Part shown: positions 13,195-18,878 of the stretch, piece by piece | Numbering within the stretch: position 1 is the first letter of the stretch | Layout: each line of letters starts with the position of its first letter | From: an uncultured Verrucomicrobiae bacterium | GTDB taxonomy: Bacteria; Verrucomicrobiota; Verrucomicrobiia; Palsa-1439 | DNA: 18,878 bases | Assembly: GCA_937927265.1 (NCBI GenBank) | Contig: CALBCO010000258.1 | Span: forward strand, 1-18,878 | Direction: 5' to 3' | The notes under the pieces: model-generated | Databases searched by the model: none | What the model saw: the letters and a program-made list of their open reading frames with translations, nothing else | Told to the model about the DNA's origin: nothing | Program-made: the position numbers and the translations under genes

Positions 13195-13941
13195 TTACGG
13201 GTTGAGGAGCATCGCGCGGAGGAAATCGCGGTTCATCTTGGCGATGAAACTGCCGCTGATGCCTTTGGGGCAGACGGCTTGGCACGAGAGCGTCACCGTG
13301 CAAGCGCCGAACCCTTCTTTATCCATCTGATCCACCATCGCCAACGCGCGGACATCGCGTTCGGGCTGACCCTGCGGCAACAAATTGAGATGCGAGACTT
13401 TCGCCGCGACGAACAGCATCGCGCTGGCGTTTTTGCAAGCCGCCACGCACGCACCGCAACCAATGCAAGCAGCCGCGTCCATCGCTAAGTCGGCCAACGG
13501 TTTCGGCACCGGCAACGAGTTCGCATCTGGTGGGTGACCGGTCCCGACCGAGATGTAGCCACCAGCTTGGATGATGCGGTCGAAGGCGGTCCGGTCCACG
13601 ACCAAATCCTTGATCAACGGGAAGGCGTTGGCACGGAACGGCTCGATGGTCACTGTCGCGCCGTCTTGGAAGCTGCGGAGGTAGGTCTGGCAGGTGGTGA
13701 CTTTGTCGTGCGGGCCATGCGGTTCTCCGTTGATGACGCACGAGCACGCGCCGCAGATGCCTTCCCGGCAATCATGGTCGAACGCAATCGGTTCTTCGCC
13801 CTTTGCGGCAATTTGTTCGTTGACCACATCGAGCATTTCGAGGAAGGACATGTTCGGGTTGAGGTTGTCGGCGTGATACTCGACGAATTGGCCGGGAGTA
13901 TGGGCGTTTTTTTGCCGCCAGACGCGGAGCTTGAGTTTCAT
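13195..13941 (-). CDS. sdhB: Succinate dehydrogenase/fumarate reductase iron-sulfur subunit
   Basis: A 248-residue subunit carrying electrons from the flavin of SdhA to the membrane quinone site. The 2Fe-2S ligands are in DCREGICGACSC (Cys58, 63, 66) plus Cys84. The ferredoxin part has CIGCGACVAACK (Cys159, 162, 165, 169) and CTVTLSCQAVCPK (Cys214, 220, 224), supplying the 4Fe-4S and 3Fe-4S clusters. Sequence style (MKLKLRVWRQKN, NMSFLEMLDVVNEQI) matches the type B enzymes of Bacteroidetes, epsilonproteobacteria and relatives. The ATG overlaps the sdhA stop by four bases (ATGA). Last gene of sdhCAB; palindromic hairpins follow. Confidence 0.97.
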   Translation of the reverse strand: MKLKLRVWRQKNAHTPGQFVEYHADNLNPNMSFLEMLDVVNEQIAAKGEEPIAFDHDCREGICGACSCVINGEPHGPHDKVTTCQTYLRSFQDGATVTIEPFRANAFPLIKDLVVDRTAFDRIIQAGGYISVGTGHPPDANSLPVPKPLADLAMDAAACIGCGACVAACKNASAMLFVAAKVSHLNLLPQGQPERDVRALAMVDQMDKEGFGACTVTLSCQAVCPKGISGSFIAKMNRDFLRAMLLNP

Positions 13942-15851
13942 TTGTAGCTCCTCTCCGCCAGATGGGCTTCTTCGAACGTCAACGGTTCAATGTGCCGGAC
14001 TGGTGGTTGTTGCGCGCTCCGATATTCCCAACAGGCGACGTGGGCAAACTCGGTATCGTTGCGTTGGCACTCACCGTCGGCGGTCTGGTATTCCTCACGG
14101 AAATGGCCGCCGCAGGATTCGTTGCGGGCGAGCGCGTCACGGCACATCAACTCGCCAAGTTCAAAAAAGTCCGCGACCCGCCCGGCGTGTTCGAGAGACT
14201 GATTTAGGTCGGCGTCGTCGCCGGGGACGCTGACGTTCTGCCAGAATTCCTCACGCAGAGTCGGTATCTCTTTGAGTGCTTGCTGCAGGCCGGCGGCGGT
14301 GCGGGCCATGCCGCACTTTTCCCAGAGAATTTTGCCGAGGTCCTTGTGGAATTGCCGGACGGTCTTTTTGCCGCGAATGGCCAGCAGGCGTTTGATGGTC
14401 GCGGCGACCTCGGCTTCGGATTCTCGGAACTCGGCGGCGTCGGGTTGCGGGCGTGTTTGCTTCGCCGTGGCGATGTAGTTGCCGATGGTGTAGGGGAGGA
14501 TGAAATAGCCGTCAGCCAACCCCTGCATCAACGCGCTGGCGCCGAGCCGGTTGGCGCCGTGGTCGGAGAAGTTCGCCTCGCCGATGACGAACAGCCCCGG
14601 CAGGTTGCTCATCAAATGGTAATCCACCCACAGGCCGCCCATCGCGTAGTGCGGGGCCGGGTAAATCCGCATCGGGGTTTCGTAGGCGTTCTCGGCGGTG
14701 ATTTCTTCGTACATCTCGAACAGGTTGCCATACCGCTCCGCGATGACCGACCGGCCCAGCCGGCGGAGGGCGTCGGAGAAATCCAAATACACGCCCAATC
14801 CGCCCGGCCCGACGCCCCGGCCTTCGTCGCAGACGCGTTTGGTCGCCCGGCTGGAGATGTCGCGCGGCGCGAGGTTGCCGTAGGCCGGGTACATCCGCTC
14901 CAAGTAATAATCGCGGTCGCTCTCGGGTATTTCTGCCGGTGGGCGTTTGTCGCCGGGCTGTTTCGGCACCCAGACGCGGCCATCGTTGCGGAGTGATTCG
15001 CTCATCAGTGTCAGCTTGGATTGGTAATCACCGCTGACGGGGATGCAGGTCGGATGAATCTGCGTGAAACATGGATTGGCAAAGGCGGCGCCTTTTTTGT
15101 AGGCGCGCCAGATGGCGGTGACGTTGGAGCCGCGGCCGGAGGTGGAGAGGTAAAAGACGTTGGTATAGCCGCCGGTGGCCAACACGACCGCGTCGCCGGC
15201 ATGGGAGGATATTTTGCCGGTCAACAGGTCGCGGACGACAATACCTTTGGCATGGCCGTTGACGACCACGAGGTCGAGCATTTCGGTCCGCGGGAAAATC
15301 CGCACTTGGCCGAGGTGGGCCTGCCGCAGCATGGCTTGGTAACAGCCAAGCAAGAGTTGTTGTCCGGTCTGGCCGCGGGCGTAGAAGGTGCGGCTGACCT
15401 GCGCGCCGCCGAAACTCCGGTTGGTCAGGTAGCCGCTGTATTCGCGGGCAAACGGCACCCCTTGCGCGGCGCATTGGTCAATGATGTTCACGCTGACTTC
15501 GGCGAGGCGGAAGACGTTGGCTTCGCGCGAGCGGAAATCGCCGCCTTTGATCGTGTCATAAAACAGCCGATGTACGCTGTCGCCGTCGTTCTGGTAATTT
15601 TTGGCGGCGTTGATGCCACCCTGCGCAGCAACACTGTGCGCCCGGCGCGGGCTGTCTTGCAGGCAAAACACTTTTACTTGGTAGCCGAGTTCGGCGAGCG
15701 TGGCGGCGGCGGAGCTGCCGGCCAGGCCGGTGCCGACGACGAGGATTTCGTATTTCCGTTTGTTATTCGGGGCGACGAGTTTGAGGTCGCGTTTGCAGAC
15801 CGACCATTTTTGCGGCACGGGGCCGCTGGGAATCCGGGCATCGAGTTTCAT
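13938..15851 (-). CDS. sdhA: Succinate dehydrogenase/fumarate reductase flavoprotein subunit
   Basis: A 637-residue flavoprotein oxidising succinate to fumarate. The Rossmann motif VVGTGLAGSSAA (Gly40, 42, 45) is followed by RRAHSVAAQGGINAA, where His72 is the expected covalent FAD attachment site. Active-site segments include FTQIHPTCIP, SESLRNDGR and DHGANRLGASALMQGL. The C-terminal helical domain ends near FEEAHLAERSYK. The ATG at 15851 is chosen because the sdhC stop overlaps it as ATGA; the open frame continues upstream only as sdhC shadow. Length and style fit the type B (B. subtilis or Wolinella-like) enzyme. Direction of catalysis (succinate oxidation or fumarate reduction) cannot be told from sequence. 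Confidence 0.97.
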   Translation of the reverse strand: MKLDARIPSGPVPQKWSVCKRDLKLVAPNNKRKYEILVVGTGLAGSSAAATLAELGYQVKVFCLQDSPRRAHSVAAQGGINAAKNYQNDGDSVHRLFYDTIKGGDFRSREANVFRLAEVSVNIIDQCAAQGVPFAREYSGYLTNRSFGGAQVSRTFYARGQTGQQLLLGCYQAMLRQAHLGQVRIFPRTEMLDLVVVNGHAKGIVVRDLLTGKISSHAGDAVVLATGGYTNVFYLSTSGRGSNVTAIWRAYKKGAAFANPCFTQIHPTCIPVSGDYQSKLTLMSESLRNDGRVWVPKQPGDKRPPAEIPESDRDYYLERMYPAYGNLAPRDISSRATKRVCDEGRGVGPGGLGVYLDFSDALRRLGRSVIAERYGNLFEMYEEITAENAYETPMRIYPAPHYAMGGLWVDYHLMSNLPGLFVIGEANFSDHGANRLGASALMQGLADGYFILPYTIGNYIATAKQTRPQPDAAEFRESEAEVAATIKRLLAIRGKKTVRQFHKDLGKILWEKCGMARTAAGLQQALKEIPTLREEFWQNVSVPGDDADLNQSLEHAGRVADFFELGELMCRDALARNESCGGHFREEYQTADGECQRNDTEFAHVACWEYRSAQQPPVRHIEPLTFEEAHLAERSYK

Positions 15852-16519
15852 TGGAGCCACCCCAGTTGCACGGCCACCGGCACGGAAACAAACCCGACGA
15901 GCAACCCCAACGCCGCCAGCCGGGCGAGGCGGTAGATGAGCGGCTCGTAGCCCGGTTTCTTGATGCCGAGCGATTGGAACAACGCGCCGATGCCGTGGCT
16001 CAGGTGAAAACACAAGACGCCCATGGCCAGGATATAGCCGCAGGCGACCCGACTGTCTTGAAATGCCCAAATGAGCATCCGGTACACGTCGCGGTGGCCG
16101 TCGGGGGTTTTCATTTCGGCGAGGTGCAAGTCAATTGTGCCGATAGTGAAATGCAGCAGGTGATACACCACGTAGAGCGCCACGAAGGAGCCGGTCCAGA
16201 GCATGGTGCGCGACGCAAGCGTGGCCTTGACGAGCTTGCGCGTCGCATATCGTTGGTCGCGGGTCTGCCGATTTTGCCAGGTCAGCGTGATGCCGGTGCC
16301 GATGTGTACCAACGCGAAGATGGCCAGCCCAAACCGGGCGGGCCAGAGGAACTCAATGCTGGTTTGGAGCATGGCGGCGTAGCGATTGATGACTTCGGGG
16401 CCGAGAAACATCTGAAGATTCCCCATCATGTGGACAAAAACAAACAGCACCAAGCCCGTACCCGTGACCGCCATCAAAAACTTTTTGCCGAGTGTGGATT
16501 TCCAAACCCTGTCCAACAT
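15848..16519 (-). CDS. sdhC: Succinate dehydrogenase cytochrome b subunit, type B
   Basis: A 223-residue membrane anchor with five predicted helices (about 15-35, 58-80, 106-128, 156-180, 196-218). It replaces the separate SdhC and SdhD of type C enzymes. Candidate haem-ligand histidines lie in the helices: His30, His72, His120 or 123, and His172 or 175, consistent with two b haems. The motif GVLCFHLSHGIGALFQSLG is typical of this family. ATG at 16519 (MLDRVWKSTLGKKFLMAVTG) matches the usual N-terminus and has no strong ribosome site. First gene of sdhCAB, divergent from nagZ. Confidence 0.95.
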   Translation of the reverse strand: MLDRVWKSTLGKKFLMAVTGTGLVLFVFVHMMGNLQMFLGPEVINRYAAMLQTSIEFLWPARFGLAIFALVHIGTGITLTWQNRQTRDQRYATRKLVKATLASRTMLWTGSFVALYVVYHLLHFTIGTIDLHLAEMKTPDGHRDVYRMLIWAFQDSRVACGYILAMGVLCFHLSHGIGALFQSLGIKKPGYEPLIYRLARLAALGLLVGFVSVPVAVQLGWLQ

Positions 16520-16537
16520 GACCGTTGCCTGGTGGCA

Positions 16538-16566
16538 TTGATACAACGGCGCCCACCGGATGCCAA
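16538..16566 (-). promoter_or_regulatory. Predicted sigma-70-type promoter for sdhCAB
   Basis: On the minus strand TTGGCA (16566-16561, five of six matches to TTGACA) is followed after exactly 17 bases by TATCAA (16543-16538, four of six to TATAAT). Transcription would start near 16531, giving a leader of about 12 bases. Predicted by eye only. Confidence 0.45.
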
Positions 16567-16650
16567 GCCTATTTTGTCCCTTGCAGAATCGCTGGCTGGC
16601 GGTAGGTTGAATTGAGAGTCGAGAGACAACTCTGAGCATGTTGAGTAAAG

Positions 16651-16665
16651 GGCCTGCGGGCCTAC
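16651..16665 (-). repeat. Possible short REP-like hairpin in the sdhC-nagZ gap
   Basis: On the minus strand GTAG (16665-16662) runs into GCCCGCAGGCC; GGCC/GGCC forms a 4-bp stem with loop CGCA (16662-16651). The head matches the palindromes near 12700, but the stem is much shorter. Nothing else was recognised in this 234-bp gap apart from the predicted promoters. Confidence 0.25.
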
Positions 16666-16716
16666 CTCGAAGCAGTTCGGGGAGTTATCAATCGCAGAGT
16701 GCGATCCTCGGCTCTC

Positions 16717-16745
16717 TTGCGTTGCCGGTCGCGCGATGCTACAAC
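16717..16745 (+). promoter_or_regulatory. Weak candidate promoter for nagZ
   Basis: TTGCGT (16717-16722) and TACAAC (16740-16745) are spaced by 17 bases. The -10-like box ends eight bases before the ATG at 16754, so the transcript would be nearly leaderless, in keeping with the absence of a Shine-Dalgarno sequence. The -35 match is poor. Confidence 0.25.
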
Positions 16746-16753
16746 CCGCCGCC

Positions 16754-17722
16754 ATGCATCACCCGGTCGGCCAGCATTTGTTCATCGGCTTTCGCGGCAC
16801 CGAACTCAATGCCGAGAGCCGGCAGCTTCTCGAAACCGTCCAGCCGGGCGGCATCGTGCTCTTCGCTCGCAACGTGGACTCCTCCGCCCAACTCCGCCGG
16901 CTCACCACGGTGCTGCGCACCGAGATCGCCTCCCGGCCGTTAATCGCGATTGATCAGGAACACGGCCGGGTGAACCGGCTCCGGCCCGTTGTCGGCGAAT
17001 TGCCCACGATTGCCGAACTAAAAAACGGCGGCGTGGCGCGCGTCGCCGAGTTTGGCTGGGAAGTCGGCCAATCGCTCCGCGCTTGTGGCGTCGAAATCAA
17101 CTTCGCGCCGGTAGTGGATTTGGAACTGTTTCCGACCGGTACCGATAACGCGTTGCAAGAACGTTGCTGGGGCCGGACCGCCGACGAAGTGATCGCCTGG
17201 GCCGGGGCGTTTCTCGGCGGGATGCAGGCGGCCGGTGTAGCCGGTTGTCTGAAACATTTCCCCGGTCTCGGCGATAGTCATCAGGACTCCCACGAGCATC
17301 TCCCGACCATCACGCGCAGCCGGGAACAGTTGTGGGCTGAGGATATTCGGCCATACGCAGCACTCAAGGCGCCGATGGTGATGGTCGGCCACGGTCATTA
17401 TCCGGCCATTGTCGGTGACCGGCCGAAGCCGGCATCGGTGTCGCGCGCGATCATCGCCGGCTTGCTGCGCGAGCGTGTCGGATTCCACGGGCTGGTGTTG
17501 ACTGACGACATGGAAATGGGCGCGATCTACAAGTACGCGCCGTTGCCGGAAGCGGTCGTCGAAGCGATGGAAGCCGGTGCGGATGTGTTGTTGGCGTGTC
17601 ACCTGCCGGAGACGATTTTGGCTGTCCACGAGGCGTTGCTGAAGGCAGCGGAATCCGGGCGGTTGCGGCTTGCGGAATCTCAAACCCGGCTCAACAAAGT
17701 GCGGCAATGGCTGGGCCGATAG
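16754..17722 (+). CDS. nagZ: Beta-N-acetylhexosaminidase, glycoside hydrolase family 3 (NagZ type)
   Basis: A 322-residue single-domain GH3 enzyme. NagZ removes N-acetylglucosamine from muropeptides during peptidoglycan recycling in the cytoplasm. Visible family segments are PGGIVLFARNV (31-41), PLIAIDQEHGRVNRL (62-76), CGVEINFAPVVDLE, the loop KHFPGLGDSHQDSHEHLP (167-184) with the Asp178-His180 acid/base pair, and LTDDMEMGAI (249-258) with probable nucleophile Asp251. The loop reads KHFPGLG rather than the commoner KHFPGHG. No signal peptide is seen, consistent with a cytoplasmic role. ATG at 16754 is preferred to the in-frame TTG/ATG-like codon 18 bases earlier because the family starts near HHPVGQHLFIGF. 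Its 3' end overlaps the next gene by 16 bases. Confidence 0.93.
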   Translation: MHHPVGQHLFIGFRGTELNAESRQLLETVQPGGIVLFARNVDSSAQLRRLTTVLRTEIASRPLIAIDQEHGRVNRLRPVVGELPTIAELKNGGVARVAEFGWEVGQSLRACGVEINFAPVVDLELFPTGTDNALQERCWGRTADEVIAWAGAFLGGMQAAGVAGCLKHFPGLGDSHQDSHEHLPTITRSREQLWAEDIRPYAALKAPMVMVGHGHYPAIVGDRPKPASVSRAIIAGLLRERVGFHGLVLTDDMEMGAIYKYAPLPEAVVEAMEAGADVLLACHLPETILAVHEALLKAAESGRLRLAESQTRLNKVRQWLGR

Positions 17723-18348
17723 AACAATGCCGGCTCTGTCCCCGGTTGGTGGAATACCGGGAGCGCATTGCCCGCGAGAAGAAACGCGAGTTTCGCGATT
17801 GGAAATACTGGGGTAAGCCGGTGCCGAGTTTTGGATGCCCCGATGCGCGGCTGCTGATCATCGGCCTTGCCCCTGCGGCACATGGGGCAAACAGGACGGG
17901 CCGAATGTTCACCGGCGATCAATCGGGCCGGTGGTTGTTCCGGGCGTTGCACAAGACCGGGTTCGCCAGCCAGCCGACTTGGGAACGGCGCGATGACGGG
18001 TTGCGATTGAACGATTGCTACATCACCGCCGTGATTCACTGCGCGCCGCCCGGCAACAAACCGTTGCCGGTGGAGGTGGCGAATTGCTCCCGGTATTTTC
18101 AGGAAGAGTTGCAGTTGCTGAAGCCGCGGGTGGTGGTGGCGTTGGGCCAGATTGCGTTCCACCATTACCTCAAGCAAGTCGGCGTGACGCCACGTCTGAA
18201 GTTCGCCCACGGCGCGGTGTATCCCCTCCAGCCGGTATTGATTGCCTCGTATCATCCGAGCCGGCAGAACACGAATACCGGCAAACTCACCGAGCCGATG
18301 TTGGATGCGGTCTTTGCTCAGGCGCGGTGTGTGTTAACGTCGAGATAG
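17707..18348 (+). CDS. Uracil-DNA glycosylase, family 5 (UDGb), 4Fe-4S type
   Basis: A 213-residue base-excision repair enzyme that removes uracil and related deaminated bases from DNA. Motif A is GLAPAAHGANRTGRMFTGDQ (53-72). In family 5 this motif lacks the catalytic Asp/Asn of other families, as here. Motif C is SYHPSRQNTNTG (181-192), with His183. Four cysteines, Cys8, Cys11, Cys112 and Cys127, match the cluster ligands of thermostable-type UDGs. The ATG at 17707 lies inside the end of nagZ and starts MAGPIEQCRLCPRLVEYR as the family does. Translation is probably coupled to nagZ. Its stop lies 31 bases inside the convergent CoA-binding gene. Confidence 0.94.
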   Translation: MAGPIEQCRLCPRLVEYRERIAREKKREFRDWKYWGKPVPSFGCPDARLLIIGLAPAAHGANRTGRMFTGDQSGRWLFRALHKTGFASQPTWERRDDGLRLNDCYITAVIHCAPPGNKPLPVEVANCSRYFQEELQLLKPRVVVALGQIAFHHYLKQVGVTPRLKFAHGAVYPLQPVLIASYHPSRQNTNTGKLTEPMLDAVFAQARCVLTSR

Positions 18349-18686
18349 GAACAGGCGTAGATCGCGTTGAGGCCGAGATCGCTAGTGCGGGCCATCAACT
18401 CCGGACTTTCCGCGCCGGGGTTGACCCAGAGTTCGCGGCAGCCTTTCTTCGCGACGTCGTCGAGCAACTTCATGCCCACCGTCGGCGGAACGTAGAGACT
18501 GACGCGGTCAAGGGCGACCGGGATGTCGAGCACGGACCGGTAACACTTGAGTCCTTCGATGGTGTCTTCCTTTGGGTTGACCGGGTACACATCGAACCCG
18601 GCGGCGACGTGGGCGCGCAGGGATTTGTTGCTGAACTTGGCCGGATCGACGCTGGCCCCAATGATGGCGACAGTGGGTTTGCTCAT
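18318..18686 (-). CDS. CoA-binding domain protein (YccU/COG1832 type)
   Basis: A 122-residue single Rossmann-fold protein. The N-terminal TVAIIGASVDPAKFSNKS holds the nucleotide-binding turn (Gly10-Ala-Ser), followed by FDVYPVNPKEDTIEGLKCYRSV, LDRVSLYVPPTVGMKLLDDV and KGCRELWVNPGAESPEL. These segments mark the small CoA-binding proteins related to the N-terminus of acyl-CoA synthetases. The precise cellular role of the family is unclear. ATG at 18686 is preferred over an upstream in-frame TTG (18740), which would add a non-conserved proline-rich stretch. It overlaps the uracil-DNA glycosylase gene tail to tail by 31 bases. Confidence 0.92.
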   Translation of the reverse strand: MSKPTVAIIGASVDPAKFSNKSLRAHVAAGFDVYPVNPKEDTIEGLKCYRSVLDIPVALDRVSLYVPPTVGMKLLDDVAKKGCRELWVNPGAESPELMARTSDLGLNAIYACSYLDVNTHRA

Positions 18687-18759
18687 GGAGGGATCATCAT
18701 CCCGAATGGGCGGCGCGCTGTCAATCGGGGGTAAGTTCAAAGGACATTCCCCGGTTTTT

Positions 18760-18878
18760 CTAGGAGGTGTTGAAAAGGTGGAGTGGGGCGGACACGGTGG
18801 CGGGGCGGGAGACGCGACACAGTACGCAGTTCATCCCCAGCCGCGACAGCAAGACTCGCAGTCCGTCGGCCAGCGCAT
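18760..18878 (-). CDS. Possible 3' end of a gene running off the right edge
   Basis: A minus-strand frame enters from the right edge and stops at 18760-18762, giving 38 residues. Its start, ALADGLRVLLSRLGMNCVL, resembles the 'LA..L..LLLRLGI' stretch of LAGLIDADG homing endonucleases and inteins. The following RVSRPATVSAPLHLFNTS is not recognisable. Another minus-strand frame is also open here, so the coding call is weak; a degraded fragment is equally possible. Confidence 0.25.
   Translation of the reverse strand, partial: ALADGLRVLLSRLGMNCVLCRVSRPATVSAPLHLFNTS

Overview
The window is GC-rich, densely packed bacterial chromosome. Most genes are ordinary housekeeping genes: glycine cleavage, S-adenosylmethionine synthesis, succinate dehydrogenase, uracil repair and peptidoglycan recycling. 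A few are more accessory: a large secreted beta-helix/LamG protein, an orphan sensor kinase and a mannan-synthase-like glycosyltransferase. The best guess for the source is Verrucomicrobiota or a close PVC relative. This rests on family resemblance recalled from memory: the 'VSNVRAAQRAGTKLVDIWYD' remnant, the single-cytochrome (type B) succinate dehydrogenase, and beta-helix proteins ending in an RDAGALE tail. No 16S rRNA or other marker settles it.

Layout. 95-3310 (-) is a secreted beta-helix/LamG protein. 3421-4524 (-) is a GAF plus HisKA_2 histidine kinase. A divergent plus-strand run follows: 4576-4956 dimeric-type dUTPase, 5054-9170 gcvT-gcvH-gcvP, 9238-10446 metK. metK ends one base from the stop of a convergent GT2 glycosyltransferase (10448-11944, -). 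Divergent from that is the heptose-phosphate nucleotidyltransferase rfaE2 (12049-12540, +). About 650 bp then hold no intact gene (12541-13194): a cluster of short palindromes and the 5' stump of a secreted protein. Next come sdhCAB read leftward (13195-16519, -), a divergent pair nagZ and family-5 uracil-DNA glycosylase (16754-18348, +), and a convergent CoA-binding protein (18318-18686, -). A possible gene fragment runs off the right edge.

How the genes work together. GcvT, GcvH and GcvP, with an L protein not in the window, split glycine into CO2, ammonia and methylene-tetrahydrofolate. metK just downstream uses methionine, whose methyl group can come from that pool, so the run is a one-carbon block. 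sdhC-sdhA-sdhB overlap by ATGA at both junctions and should be one translationally coupled operon for complex II. dUTPase and the uracil-DNA glycosylase both keep uracil out of DNA but are far apart.

The least ordinary feature is a family of short palindromes shaped like REP elements. Each has a GTAG-like tetranucleotide touching a hairpin, mostly 9-base arms around a 3-base loop. Three near-perfect copies lie at 12672-12785, and degraded relatives are seen at 13084-13108, 13164-13187, 3391-3415 and possibly elsewhere. No transposase that could mobilise them is in the window. No tRNA, rRNA, CRISPR array, prophage or insertion sequence was seen.
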